From Gammaproteobacteria bacterium (GTDB lineage: Bacteria; Pseudomonadota; Gammaproteobacteria; Acidithiobacillales; Acidithiobacillaceae), in assembly GCA_023381645.1 (NCBI GenBank), contig JAMCRJ010000076.1:62001-126000 (forward strand): 64,000 bases of DNA, given 5' to 3'. The stretch's first letter is position 1. Each line of letters opens with the position of its first letter. The notes beneath the pieces are model-generated. The model was not told the DNA's origin. It was given only the letters and a program-made list of their open reading frames with translations, and made no database searches. Both the position numbers and the translations under genes were made by a program. Below are positions 8,046-17,044 of this stretch, one piece after another.

Positions 8046-9077
8046 TCAGCGCGGTAACTGCATGGTTACGCAGTGCAGGCTGCCATGCTGGCGGGCCAGT
8101 TCGATGCAGGGAATGGCGATGACTTCCCGATCGGGGAAGGCGCGTTGCAGGCGATCCTGTGCCACCGAGTCGGCAGGGTCGTCGTAAGTCGGCAGGAGCA
8201 GGGCAGAGTTGAGAATGAGAAAGTTGGCATAGCTGAGAGGCAGGCGGGCGCCGTCACCGTCCCACTGCGCCTGTGCCCAGGGCAGGGGAATCAGGTGATA
8301 CGGTGCATCATCCCGGTTGCGGAAAGCGCTGAGTTCAGCAGCCATTTGCTGGAGCGGGACGAAATGACTGTCGTCAGGATCGTCGCAACTCTGGTAGGCG
8401 ATGGTATGGGGGTTACAGAAGCGGGCAAGGGTGTCGATGTGGGCATCCGTGTCGTCTCCTTCCAGATGGCCACTATGCAGCCAGAGGACACGTTCTACGC
8501 CGAGCTGGGCGCACAGGGCGTCTGCGATCTGTGCCGCGGACCATTGCGGATTGCGGTTGGGCGAGAGCAGGCACGCACTCGTGGTCAGCAAGGTGCCCTG
8601 GCCGTCGCTTTCAATGCTGCCACCTTCCAGCACCATGCCAGAAATTTCCAGCGCCGCCGCACCAAAGGCACCCTGAGCATGCAGGTGACGGGTGATCTGA
8701 TTATCTAAATCAGCGCGAAATTTCAGGCCCCAGGCGTTAAAGGCAAAATCCATCAGTTTATGCTGTCCAGCCGCATTTTTCAGGGTAACGGGACCGTGGT
8801 CCCGCGCCCAGGAGTCATTGCTGGGGACTGTGTGCAGGTGGCAGCGGAACAGGTTGGCACCGGCCTGTTGCAGATATTGCCTGCAGACCTCGATGCTGGC
8901 CGGGTCATGGCAGGCAATGAGCACGTCTTCACGCAGGCTGATTTCACGGGCAATGCGGGCGAAGACGGGCAGCACGCTCCCCAGGCGTGGCCCCCAGTCG
9001 GTATCGGGGTGCGGCCAGGTGAGTTGTATCGACTGCTGCGGGGCCCACTCCGGGGGAAGGGTGTATTCATTCGCCAT
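8046..9077 (-). CDS. aguA: Agmatine deiminase (peptidyl-arginine deiminase family)
   Basis: 343 residues with the family's motif order: LTWPHPDTDWG near the N-terminus, NDSWARDHGP (~residue 88), LEGGSIESDGQGTLLTT, GHLEGDDTDAHIDTLARF, and the C-terminal nucleophile GSLHCVTMQ (C336). The enzyme hydrolyses agmatine to N-carbamoylputrescine and ammonia in the cytoplasm, a step in putrescine synthesis. It lacks an adjacent N-carbamoylputrescine amidase gene. It is transcribed away from the rsuA-like gene and its stop lies 192 bases from the sulfur-reductase start. Confidence 0.87.
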   Translation of the reverse strand: MANEYTLPPEWAPQQSIQLTWPHPDTDWGPRLGSVLPVFARIAREISLREDVLIACHDPASIEVCRQYLQQAGANLFRCHLHTVPSNDSWARDHGPVTLKNAAGQHKLMDFAFNAWGLKFRADLDNQITRHLHAQGAFGAAALEISGMVLEGGSIESDGQGTLLTTSACLLSPNRNPQWSAAQIADALCAQLGVERVLWLHSGHLEGDDTDAHIDTLARFCNPHTIAYQSCDDPDDSHFVPLQQMAAELSAFRNRDDAPYHLIPLPWAQAQWDGDGARLPLSYANFLILNSALLLPTYDDPADSVAQDRLQRAFPDREVIAIPCIELARQHGSLHCVTMQLPR

Positions 9078-9119
9078 GGTCTGCTCCGTTGTCCGTCACC
9101 CCGACATCATAGGAGCTTA

Positions 9120-9875
9120 ATGGCTTTTCGTCAGCCTGTCCGGCAGGCTAAACTGCGTCCTATGCAAAAATCTGCCGAACGTATGGATCATTTACTGTCC
9201 CGCCTGGGGTATTGCAGCCGCTCCGAAGTGCGCGACCTGTTGCGCGAGGGGCGCGTGCGCGTGGCTGGGGAACCTCTGCGCAAGGCCTCTGCCAGGGTGA
9301 ACGCGGCCGAGGTTTGGGTGGATGAGGAGCCCATTGATCATCCCCATGCCATTTATCTACTTTATCATAAACCTCTGGGGAAGGTCTGTGCTCATGATGA
9401 TCCCCGCGCCATCTATCGGGATTTTCCCTTGCGTTGGCGCTATCGGCGGCCAGCGCTGAGCAGTGTCGGTCGGCTTGACCGGGAGACCAGCGGGGTCTTG
9501 CTGCTCTCCGATGACGGCGACTGGCTGCACCATTGGACGAGCCCGCGTCGTGCCATTCCCCGGGTATATCGGGTGACCCTGCAGGAGCCGTTGCGGGGTG
9601 ACGCGGCGAACATCCTGGCCGCGGGAACCCTGATGCTGGACGGTGAAGACACACCCTGTCGCCCCGCCGCGTTGCACTGTCTGACAGAGCGCGAGGTTCT
9701 GCTGACCCTGACGGAGGGGCGTTACCATGAAGTCCGCCGGATGTTCGCGGCTCTGGATAATCTCGTGCTGACTCTGCATCGGGAGGCTTACGGCCCTTTT
9801 GTGCTGGACGATCTCCCAGCCGGTCAGTGGCGTGAACTCACGGTGGCAGAGCGCATGAGGGAGGAAATTCCATGA
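9120..9875 (+). CDS. rsuA: RsuA-type 16S rRNA pseudouridine synthase
   Basis: About 251 residues. An S4-like RNA-binding domain (MDHLLSRLGYCSRSEVRDLL...GRVRVAG in two parts, residues ~22-65) precedes the catalytic domain with GRLDRETSGVLLLSDDGD, whose Asp is the nucleophile. The motifs EGRYHEVRRMFAA and LHRE are those of RsuA rather than RluE. It isomerises a uridine in 16S rRNA (U516 in E. coli). ATG 9120 has AGGAG at 9111-9115; ATG 9162 and 9183 are alternatives and give a length closer to RsuA. The stop overlaps the nudJ-like gene by ATGA. Confidence 0.82.
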   Translation: MAFRQPVRQAKLRPMQKSAERMDHLLSRLGYCSRSEVRDLLREGRVRVAGEPLRKASARVNAAEVWVDEEPIDHPHAIYLLYHKPLGKVCAHDDPRAIYRDFPLRWRYRRPALSSVGRLDRETSGVLLLSDDGDWLHHWTSPRRAIPRVYRVTLQEPLRGDAANILAAGTLMLDGEDTPCRPAALHCLTEREVLLTLTEGRYHEVRRMFAALDNLVLTLHREAYGPFVLDDLPAGQWRELTVAERMREEIP

Positions 9876-10315
9876 TCTGGACACCCCATGTGACGGTGGC
9901 CGCTGTCGCAGAGGAGAACGGCCGTTTCCTGTTGGTGGAAGAGGTGGTAGATGGGCGGCGCTGTTTCAATCAGCCTGCCGGCCACTGGGATCCTGGTGAA
10001 ACGCTGCTGGAGGCGGTTGTCCGCGAAACCCTGGAGGAAACGGGCCACCTCTTCCGGCCGGAATATCTGACCGGTATTTATCATTGGGAATATCCTGCGA
10101 AAAACCTGACTTACCTGCGCTTCGCCTTCGGCGGACGCCTCGGCACCAGGGACACGAGCCGCTCCCTGGATGCGGGTATCATCGGTCCGGTGTGGCTGAC
10201 CCCGGAGGAGATGGCGGCGCGCGAGGGAGAGATGCGCAGTGTCATGGTCCAGCGCTGCATGGCGGATTATCGGGCGGGCCAACGCTATCCGCTGGAACTG
10301 CTTCACATGGTCTGA
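9872..10315 (+). CDS. nudJ: NudJ-like Nudix phosphatase
   Basis: 147 residues with a full Nudix box ([22 protein letters not shown]; residues ~37-58) and the NudJ-type start TPHVTVAAV and end LELLHMV. NudJ hydrolyses thiamine- and nucleoside-pyrophosphates. It overlaps the pseudouridine synthase gene by four bases. A pseudouridine synthase next to nudJ is also found in E. coli (there rluE), which supports the call. Confidence 0.8.
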   Translation: MIWTPHVTVAAVAEENGRFLLVEEVVDGRRCFNQPAGHWDPGETLLEAVVRETLEETGHLFRPEYLTGIYHWEYPAKNLTYLRFAFGGRLGTRDTSRSLDAGIIGPVWLTPEEMAAREGEMRSVMVQRCMADYRAGQRYPLELLHMV

Positions 10316-10339
10316 AGGTGCCCCGGAGGCCGAATTGGA

Positions 10340-10368
10340 CTGACGCTGGCCCTGCAGCGTGTTATATT
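10340..10368 (+). promoter_or_regulatory. Candidate sigma-70 promoter for rppH
   Basis: CTGACG (10340-10345) and TATATT (10363-10368) are separated by 17 bases, just upstream of the rppH start at 10402. The -10 matches 5 of 6 and the -35 matches 4 of 6 consensus bases. Confidence 0.4.
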
Positions 10369-10401
10369 GCCAACATAAAGGCATCGGCAGAGACGATGAA
10401 C

Positions 10402-10926
10402 ATGATAGACGCAGACGGCTATCGCCCCAATGTGGGCATGATCATTTGTAACGAACAGAATCAGGTGTTGTGGGCCAAACGCCGGGGTGAAAATGCCTGG
10501 CAGTTTCCCCAGGGCGGCATCGATTATGCAGAAACCCCGGAGCAGGCGATGTTCCGTGAACTGGAAGAAGAAGTGGGGACCGCCAAGGTCTGCATCATCG
10601 GAAGGACGCGGGGTTGGCTGCGCTATGAAGTGCCCTGCGCCCGCCATCGCGTCTCGCGGCGCCGCTACCGCGGGCAGAAGCAGATCTGGTTTTTACTCCG
10701 TTTTGAGGGCGAAGAGGCAGAAATCAATCTGCGCACCCGGCAGCCGGAGTTCGAGGACTGGCGCTGGGTGGATTACTGGATGCCAGTGAATGAAATCATT
10801 TCCTTCAAACGCCGCGTCTACTGGCAGGCGTTGCAGGAACTGGCGCCGCTGATCAACATGAATCCGCCGCCCATGACCGATCCCTGCCGTTCCGAGGACC
10901 GATATCCGGTTGGTGGACGCCGCTGA
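10402..10926 (+). CDS. rppH: RNA pyrophosphohydrolase RppH
   Basis: 174 residues starting [16 protein letters not shown], then WQFPQGGI and the Nudix box with RELEEEVG, and GQKQIWFLL and [11 protein letters not shown], all typical of RppH. The enzyme removes pyrophosphate from the 5' end of mRNAs and so triggers RNase E decay. An ATG six bases upstream (10396) is an alternative start. The C-terminal tail after LINMN is short and not conserved. It follows the nudJ-like gene by 86 bases and has its own candidate promoter. Confidence 0.9.
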   Translation: MIDADGYRPNVGMIICNEQNQVLWAKRRGENAWQFPQGGIDYAETPEQAMFRELEEEVGTAKVCIIGRTRGWLRYEVPCARHRVSRRRYRGQKQIWFLLRFEGEEAEINLRTRQPEFEDWRWVDYWMPVNEIISFKRRVYWQALQELAPLINMNPPPMTDPCRSEDRYPVGGRR

Positions 10927-10950
10927 CCGCCTTACTCGGTAACGGACGAT

Positions 10951-12309
10951 CTATCCACTCACTGGACGATTACCCGGAAACTTCTGCACATGGTGGCGTT
11001 TCCGGCCTCCCATGCCGGTTTGCACATTGCCCGGCTCCACATCTGGCCGGTTTACCAGCGTATAATAGCGGCCAAGGCGCGGACGGCTGGCCTCCACCTC
11101 GGCGTCAGTCAGGGGGCCGAGATGGGAAGAAAGCAGTTGGACCACCGCTTCCCTGAGAGGGCCGGCGTTGCCTTTGCCGAAGGGATAGACACGGTTCGTC
11201 AGGATGATCACGAAGGTCCTGGATACCGGGTCGATCCACAGGAGCGTCCCGGTAAATCCGGTATGATCATAGGCGCCTACGGGGAGCAGGTCGTCACGGT
11301 CGGGGGCGAAGGGGGCGGTCAGGTCCCAGCCCAGCCCGCGCAGTCGCACCTTTCCGGGCGGAGATTGGGGGATGGTCATCTGCCCCACAGAACGCCGGTC
11401 CAATATTCGAATGTCATGCAGGGCGCCACCGTTCAGAAGCATCTGCGCAAAAATCGCAAGATCACCGGCGGTGGAAAACAGCCCGGCATGCCCAGAAACC
11501 CCTCCCATGCGGTAGGCCGTGGGATCATGCACCTTGCCCCAGCGCAGCTTACCACCCAGATATTCCGTGGGCGCAATGCGATATCGTTCCCATGCGGGTG
11601 GACGAAAGGCCGTTTGCAGCATGCCCAGCGGTCTGAAGATGTGCTTTGCGCAGTAGACATCGAGTGACTCGCCCGAAACCCGCTGAACGATCGCGCCGAG
11701 GGCCTCGAAATTGATATCGCTGTAAAGATAACGGCTGCCGGGCGCAGCCACCGGCTTTTCTGCGACGATTGCCCCAAGCGCTCCCCGATAACCGCGCCAT
11801 GGGATTCTCGGGTTGAGGTCTGGGGCCAGCCCCGAGTAATGGGTGAGCAGTTCCCGTACCGTGATGGCTTCCTTACCGTTCTCCCCGAAGGCCGGCCAGT
11901 ACCGGGCCACAGGGGCGTCAAGCGCCAGCTTTCCCTGTTCCACGAGTTGCATCACGGCGGTGGTGGTCGCGACGACCTTGGTGAGAGAGGCCAGATCGAA
12001 CAGTGTCCCGACGCGCATGGGGATGCTTACTGGTCCCAGCGCGGCATAGCCGAAGGCCTGGCGGTAGACGATCCGGCCCTCGTTGCCCACGAGTATGACG
12101 GCTCCGGGAATCCTGCCGCTCTGGATCTCCTTCTGAACGATCTGCGCGATACCGGACAAGTCCGCCCGATGAAGCCTTTCCGGGTCAGTATCCGCCTGGG
12201 CGGACAAGATGCCCGTGCACGGCAAGGCGAAGAACGCCAGAGTCCATAGGGCGCCTTTCCAGGTCAGCGCGCGAGTTGCGCTACTTTTTTGGGCGTATCG
12301 TGCGAACAT
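10951..12309 (-). CDS. Secreted serine hydrolase (class C beta-lactamase / penicillin-binding fold)
   Basis: 452 residues. N-terminal hydrophobic signal (residues ~17-39, ending SAQA). Serine nucleophile motif SLTK (~residue 108), second motif YSD (~196; YxN-like) and a HTGFTG motif near residue 345 in the place of KTG. This is the family of class C beta-lactamases, D-aminopeptidases and esterases; the substrate cannot be read from sequence. The start overlaps the upstream glycoside-hydrolase gene by 46 bases. It is the last of three minus-strand genes for secreted carbohydrate- or wall-active enzymes. The last ~35 residues are Arg/Gly-rich and may be a non-conserved extension. Confidence 0.75.
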   Translation of the reverse strand: MFARYAQKSSATRALTWKGALWTLAFFALPCTGILSAQADTDPERLHRADLSGIAQIVQKEIQSGRIPGAVILVGNEGRIVYRQAFGYAALGPVSIPMRVGTLFDLASLTKVVATTTAVMQLVEQGKLALDAPVARYWPAFGENGKEAITVRELLTHYSGLAPDLNPRIPWRGYRGALGAIVAEKPVAAPGSRYLYSDINFEALGAIVQRVSGESLDVYCAKHIFRPLGMLQTAFRPPAWERYRIAPTEYLGGKLRWGKVHDPTAYRMGGVSGHAGLFSTAGDLAIFAQMLLNGGALHDIRILDRRSVGQMTIPQSPPGKVRLRGLGWDLTAPFAPDRDDLLPVGAYDHTGFTGTLLWIDPVSRTFVIILTNRVYPFGKGNAGPLREAVVQLLSSHLGPLTDAEVEASRPRLGRYYTLVNRPDVEPGNVQTGMGGRKRHHVQKFPGNRPVSG

Positions 12310-13631
12310 ATTCCCGTCCCGATCCCTCCCGGATTGCTCGGGAGGCCTTCGCGAAGAGTCGTCACCATCCCCGACTTCGGCCGGAGTCCTGCCGTAGTAT
12401 AGACATTACGGGGGTTCCACAGCATCCATCCGTCCGACCCGAAAGTCTGCGCCGCATCGATCTGCGCCGCAATCTCCTCGCCCCCGAAGGGTTTCCCGCC
12501 AAAGGCGTAGTCACGAAATGCCTGCAGCCAGGGGCGGAAGCGCACTGCCGGCAACCCCGTTCTTTCTTCGGCCTTGCGCAGCGAGAGGTACACAATCTGG
12601 TGCGGATGGAGAACGGGGTTGGGGTAGCCGGGGATACCGTACTGAAAACCCGATGGATAGAGCATGGGAGAGATATAATCGACCTGCTGCGCCATCTCCT
12701 CCAGGTTCTGGCCGATCCCGGTGTCGTTGCGGTTCCAGATCACATAACCAAAGATATCCGCAGAAAGAAAGACATTGTACGGGATCAAGCGCTTGCGGGC
12801 CTCCGCGAGAAAGCCGGAAATTGCCGAGACCCGGCTTTCCTGGGTAGTCGACCGGGAAAACACCAGGCCCTTGGCGTCGGGAAAGCGGACGTAGTCGAAC
12901 TGGATCTCGTCGAAGCCGTCCTTGGCGGCCTCGACGGCGATGTCGATGTTGTAGTCCCATACCTGTTTGCTGAAAGGGTCGGTCCAGGCGAGGCCCTCCC
13001 GATCCCTCCAGATGGCACCGCCCGCGGTCCTGACGGCCAGATCCGGTCGCGCCAATGCGAGGACGTTGTCCTTGAAAACCACGATCCTGGCAATGGTGTA
13101 GATGCCTTCTTTGTGCAAATCGTCCATTAGCCGCTTGATATGTTTAATGGTGATAATTTTTTGGGCGCCGATCTCCGTCGCCAGAGGAATGTCGGTCTTG
13201 TACGCAATCATTCCCCGGTCGCTTTTCACGTCGATCACTACGGCGTTGAGGTCTGTCTTGCCGATGATATCAAGAGCGGATTCCCGCAGACGCGTGCTGG
13301 CCGCTCCGTAGGAAGACAAATAAAGGGCCTTGGGTTTGAAAGGTGCGATGGATAGGGTTTCATCCGTTTTGAGATCTCCGACGGGGACCTCGCGACGCCT
13401 GTAACCGTAGGCCCTGAGGCCAAGCACCGTCCCTTGCCCGCTGATTTCAAAACGGCCATCCTGGGATGTGCGTACGACCGAATCACCCAAGGTTACAAAT
13501 GCCCCTGGGATCGGTTTGCACGTCCAGGCGTCCACGACCATCCCGCTGTAGGCGGCAGCGCTCTCCGAGACGAGCCACAAGACTGCAAGTAACGAAGCGC
13601 ATATGTTTTTTATGTTTTTATAACCCTTCAC
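12264..13631 (-). CDS. Secreted putative glycoside hydrolase (DUF4015 type)
   Basis: 455 residues. Signal peptide (ICASLLAVLWLVSESAAA), then a short carboxypeptidase-regulatory-like beta domain (~residues 30-95: GMVVDAWTCKPIPGAFVTLG). A TIM-barrel-like domain follows from ~100, with VVIDVKSDRG, FDEIQFDYVRFPD and QVDYISPMLYPSGF, which are hallmarks of the DUF4015 putative glycosyl hydrolase family. Acidic residues in QFDYVRFPD and DYISPMLYP are the likely active site. The substrate is probably a surface polysaccharide, given the polysaccharide deacetylase immediately upstream. It lies 12 bases downstream of that gene. Confidence 0.75.
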   Translation of the reverse strand: MKGYKNIKNICASLLAVLWLVSESAAAYSGMVVDAWTCKPIPGAFVTLGDSVVRTSQDGRFEISGQGTVLGLRAYGYRRREVPVGDLKTDETLSIAPFKPKALYLSSYGAASTRLRESALDIIGKTDLNAVVIDVKSDRGMIAYKTDIPLATEIGAQKIITIKHIKRLMDDLHKEGIYTIARIVVFKDNVLALARPDLAVRTAGGAIWRDREGLAWTDPFSKQVWDYNIDIAVEAAKDGFDEIQFDYVRFPDAKGLVFSRSTTQESRVSAISGFLAEARKRLIPYNVFLSADIFGYVIWNRNDTGIGQNLEEMAQQVDYISPMLYPSGFQYGIPGYPNPVLHPHQIVYLSLRKAEERTGLPAVRFRPWLQAFRDYAFGGKPFGGEEIAAQIDAAQTFGSDGWMLWNPRNVYTTAGLRPKSGMVTTLREGLPSNPGGIGTGICSHDTPKKVAQLAR

Positions 13632-13643
13632 AACTCACCTCGT

Positions 13644-14480
13644 TTATCTGGTGTCCGTGGTCAATAGTCTTCCCAATGTCTTGCCCGTATCCTGGTCCGT
13701 GACCAGATAGCGCGGGAGGGCCATCACGTTGTCCGATGGCCCGGCAGGCGCCCTTACCATGGTGAAGGCGGCGATATATCCCGCCGTCGCGGCGCTCTTG
13801 ATCAGATCCTCATTGTAGATCCCGAATGGCCAGGCGAGCATGTCCACTTTGATCCCCAGTTCCTGATCGAGCTTCGCCCTGGATTTTTCCAACTGCATGG
13901 CCACGAACTTCTCGTATGCCTGGGGGGCAAGACGTTTCTTTTCCATCTTGAAGTTCGGATGCCAGTAGGTGTGGGACTGGAGATCCACGAGCCCTGAATC
14001 GTGCATGATCCGCAACTCGTCCCAGGTCAGGGCGTAAGACGCCCGGGATATGGCGGAGGGATAGATGAAAAGTGTCACCGGGATATGGTAGCGCTGCACC
14101 AGGGGAAACATGTCCGTGTACACCGACTGATGCCCGTCATCCGCGGTGATCACCACGGAATGGGGAGGGGGAGGGGGTCCAACGCCACGAATATATGCCA
14201 CGACCTCCCTGAGCGGGACAATCTGGTAGCCATGGCTCCTCAGGTATTCAATCTGTGCCGCGAAAACCGCCGTGCGAACGGTCATGGCATCTCGCAGCAC
14301 GGGACCAAAACGATGATAGAGCAGGATGGGCACGACGCGCTCCGTCCCTGACCCCCAAGCCGGCACGGCGAAAAATATGGCGAGTAAAGACACGATTTGC
14401 CAAACAATACGCGTGCCTGGTTTTTCGGCCCGCCGCGCCCTGTCGGCCTGGAGAAACGACCCCCACTTCCCAAGTTCCAT
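13644..14480 (-). CDS. Secreted polysaccharide deacetylase (NodB fold)
   Basis: About 278 residues with an N-terminal membrane or signal helix (IVWQIVSLLAIFFAVPAWG). The NodB domain shows LLYHRFG, VITADDGHQS (metal-binding Asp pair), SHTYWHPNF (metal His) and WPFGIYN. It removes N- or O-acetyl groups from a periplasmic or surface polysaccharide. ATG 14480 has GAAGG seven bases upstream; ATG 14513 is an alternative start. First gene of the three-gene cluster; with the following glycoside hydrolase it recalls the two activities of PgaB, here on separate proteins. Confidence 0.8.
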   Translation of the reverse strand: MELGKWGSFLQADRARRAEKPGTRIVWQIVSLLAIFFAVPAWGSGTERVVPILLYHRFGPVLRDAMTVRTAVFAAQIEYLRSHGYQIVPLREVVAYIRGVGPPPPPHSVVITADDGHQSVYTDMFPLVQRYHIPVTLFIYPSAISRASYALTWDELRIMHDSGLVDLQSHTYWHPNFKMEKKRLAPQAYEKFVAMQLEKSRAKLDQELGIKVDMLAWPFGIYNEDLIKSAATAGYIAAFTMVRAPAGPSDNVMALPRYLVTDQDTGKTLGRLLTTDTR

Positions 14481-14554
14481 GCGCTCGCCTTCAAAAATCG
14501 TCCGGGGCTGCATTAATTTATCCCAAGTTTACAATGGTTTGCCATGGTTCAACT

Positions 14555-15097
14555 TCACATATCTTCCGATGATTTACCATGATCATTTCTAAAACGCAAA
14601 TGACGTCGTAGCCGATATAGCAACAATAATGGCCCAGTCACCGCTATTGAAGCATCCTCTGTGTTATCAAAAATCAATTGCCCGTATGCGCACGCCTTTA
14701 GCCTGCTTCTAGCTCTTGGATAAAATACCCGGATCGTTCCTGTGGTTGACTCCTTTTCGTGTAATCCGAGTTGTGCCAATACCACGTCCACATGGTCACC
14801 CCAATAAACCTTTGGCAATTCAGTACCAATTGTCATTTTAACCGGGAATGCCATGAATACAGCCACTGGAGCATATACAAAAAGCACGAAAATAACCAAA
14901 ACAAAAAGAACTGCAGAATATTGCGAAACCACCGCGAACAGCAAGTCATGGAGATGTCCCGTGACTGCTTCCATAATAACAACTAACAAGAATAATCCAC
15001 CTATTCCAGCTATTGGACAAGCGGCGGCGTTTAGCACGTTATAGACGCTATAGACGCTCCAAATCGGTTTGATCCGAGATATCTCCACTTCTTCCAT
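14555..15097 (-). CDS. Unknown two-helix membrane protein
   Basis: 180 residues, preceded by a good Shine-Dalgarno (AGGAG, 6 bases before ATG). Two long hydrophobic helices at ~residues 28-48 and 55-85, followed by a ~95-residue soluble C-terminal part that ends in basic residues. I recognise no family. The gene is visibly lower in GC than its neighbours, as is the next one, suggesting acquired DNA. Not obviously in an operon: 41 bases separate its stop from the deacetylase ORF region and 85 bases lie upstream. Confidence 0.55.
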   Translation of the reverse strand: MEEVEISRIKPIWSVYSVYNVLNAAACPIAGIGGLFLLVVIMEAVTGHLHDLLFAVVSQYSAVLFVLVIFVLFVYAPVAVFMAFPVKMTIGTELPKVYWGDHVDVVLAQLGLHEKESTTGTIRVFYPRARSRLKACAYGQLIFDNTEDASIAVTGPLLLLYRLRRHLRFRNDHGKSSEDM

Positions 15098-15182
15098 GTT
15101 GCTCTCCTGGATTGTAAGCTATATGCGTAATTTAGCACCCATTGCTCATCTCCAATGGGAACATTGTCCCTTCCGATAGAAC

Positions 15183-15770
15183 TCAATAATCGTGGCGCAA
15201 CAGTTTCCATACGCCAACACCTGACAAGGAGGCTAGGGGTAATGCCAGAAACAAGGACACCAGGTAGAACGCATTGATCAGCAAACTGTTTTCAGAGCTC
15301 TTGGCTAAGAGAAATACCGAAACGATCAACACATAGGATTCTACCAGAAATATGAACACGGATAGAACGTTTGGATAATAGGTAAAGCCGCAATCCTTTG
15401 AAAATGGGTTCAGAAACTTGAAGGATATTTTTTTATACGGCATGTATAAGTTTAAAATTTGGCGAACCGTGTCAACAACATTAGCAATGTCTGCGGGGAA
15501 GTACAGATACAAGATAGGGTGGTTATATACGTATGAACCTACCGATGACACATGAAGAAGCCAAAAAATAATCACCGGAGTCAAAGAAGATATCCCTGTT
15601 AAGTTTTTAAGCCAGTAGCTGTAGGATTCATCGAAAAGGGCCAGATCGTTTCTATCTATTGCGACACAAAATGGCAGAATGAAGCTGTTATAGAAATAAA
15701 TTTTCTCACCGCGTTCCAACAATATCCTCCAGTGATAAAGCCCCTTCTTGAAAACATTTGTCTGATTCAT
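15183..15770 (-). CDS. Unknown membrane protein, AT-rich gene
   Basis: 195 residues, rich in aromatic and aliphatic residues. Likely membrane segments at ~60-80 (LTPVIIFWLLHVSSVGSYVY), ~132-155 (NVLSVFIFLVESYVLIVSVF) and ~165-190. No family recognised. Codon use is strongly AT-biased compared with the rest of the window. It reads in the same direction as the preceding unknown membrane protein gene, and the two may have arrived together. Confidence 0.5.
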   Translation of the reverse strand: MNQTNVFKKGLYHWRILLERGEKIYFYNSFILPFCVAIDRNDLALFDESYSYWLKNLTGISSLTPVIIFWLLHVSSVGSYVYNHPILYLYFPADIANVVDTVRQILNLYMPYKKISFKFLNPFSKDCGFTYYPNVLSVFIFLVESYVLIVSVFLLAKSSENSLLINAFYLVSLFLALPLASLSGVGVWKLLRHDY

Positions 15771-16183
15771 GATGCCTGCCTGCCAAAGCGCGTTAGGTTT
15801 GTCAAATGATGCACGAAGCCATAAATGGGAAAGCTAGGCTTCTAAGCCCAATATGTGCTAGGCGCATGGATCTGGTGACTTCCAGTTTGTCCGGGGACGG
15901 CAGGTGTATTTTTTTCGTCAAAAACACCCGCACTGTTTTAATCGGCAGTCCTTCGCTGGCGGCCTGGGCCAGTGGGGTAAAAATTGCGCCAAGGCCGCTT
16001 AAAATCCGTTGCTACGGAATATTATATCAGGGTAATGTTGCACTTTTATGAACCTCAGGTGACGGAAACATGACAATGTGCATCCATTCACTCGGGTCGT
16101 CCGGGATTGGAGCACCCAGGTCCGCCTGACTTTGGCACGACCTTTTAGTAGCGGCGGAAGCCTCTGAGGATGAAACGGAAAAC
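15771..16183. other. Gene-free stretch
   Basis: No open frame here has convincing codon use, a family match or a ribosome site. An 81-codon frame at 15806-16051 looks spurious. The stretch separates two unknown membrane genes from a decayed spermidine-synthase-like gene and may be decayed insertion DNA. Confidence 0.4.
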
Positions 16184-16614
16184 ATGAATGAACTTGTCGA
16201 CAAGTTACTCGGGGAAATGGACGCACCGCCACCGACATTGACTGGGAACCCCTTTGCCCATGATGGGAATCGCGAGATAACGCTGCGCTTCGACTTTTCG
16301 GCACACAAGGTGTTGTGCACAAAGCGTATCTTGACGAGCCCGTTCTGGGATATACCCGAACCATGACGGGGTTCCTGATGTTCCGGCCAAGCCCCACGCG
16401 GATCGCGATGATCGGTTTGGGCGGCGGCGTGCTGGCAAAAATATTGTCTGCGCCATATCCCGGATGTACACTTCACGGCTATGGAGGCCAACCCCAGGTT
16501 TTTTGCCCTGCGCGACAAGTTCAGAATTCCTCCGGATGGTCCCAAGTTCCAAATCGCCCGAACTCGTGTGGGTTTCACGACCATGTCATTGCTGTCGCGG
16601 TGGAATTGTTTGGG
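16184..16614 (+). pseudogene. Frameshifted, truncated spermidine-synthase-like methyltransferase-fold gene
   Basis: Three consecutive pieces in two frames read as one protein. Frame A from 16184 gives MNELVDKLLGEMDAPPPTL...FDFSAHKVL. Frame B (~16315-16440) gives VLGYTRTMTGFLMF and the nucleotide-binding loop MIGLGGGVLAK. Frame A resumes at 16442 with YCLRHIPDVHFTAMEANP and FFALRDKFRIPPDGPKF, then stops at 16612-16614. The second break fits one extra A in the A5 run near 16438-16443. The C-terminal half of a normal spermidine synthase-like domain is missing or scrambled. No active product is expected. Confidence 0.7.
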
Positions 16615-16702
16615 AACAGGATAGTGTTTGCGTATACGGAACATTCATATTTTGGTCCACAAGATGCTGTTGTTATCAATAACCACTAAGGAAGGCTTAT
16701 CT

Positions 16703-17044
16703 ATGGGCACTATGCCGAGTTGTCCAAAATGCAGTTCAAATTACGTCTATGAAGATGGCAATCTTTATATATGTCCAGAGTGCGCACAGGAATGGCCAAA
16801 AGAAAACAATCTGGAAAATATTGACTCCCGTCGCGCTTCTGATGCAAATGGCAGTGCCATCAATGATGGAGATACCGTGGTCGTGGTGAAAGATCTCAAG
16901 ATAAAAGGTTCGTCATCAATAATAAAAGTTGGAACAAAAATAAAAAACGTCCGCATTGTTGATGGCGATCATAACATTGATTGCAAGGTGGATGGCGTTG
17001 GTGCGATACAGTTGAAGTCGGAGTTTCTGCGAAAAGCGCCATGA
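16703..17044 (+). CDS. PhnA/YjdM-type zinc-ribbon protein
   Basis: 113 residues. N-terminal zinc ribbon CPKCSSNYVYEDGNLYICPEC (CxxC twice), then a compact beta domain with INDGDTVVVVKDLKIKGSSS and GDHNIDCKVDGVGAIQLKSEFL. This is the PhnA/YjdM family, annotated historically as alkylphosphonate-utilisation protein PhnA although it is not itself a phosphonate enzyme in E. coli. ATG 16703 has GGAAGG 7 bases upstream; an upstream in-frame extension to 16628 has no support. Its stop overlaps the cbbR start by ATGA. Confidence 0.85.
   Translation: MGTMPSCPKCSSNYVYEDGNLYICPECAQEWPKENNLENIDSRRASDANGSAINDGDTVVVVKDLKIKGSSSIIKVGTKIKNVRIVDGDHNIDCKVDGVGAIQLKSEFLRKAP

Noticed and set aside
15806..16051. 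81-codon plus-strand frame
   Set aside because: No ribosome site, no family match and poor codon use; it lies in a patch of decayed DNA.
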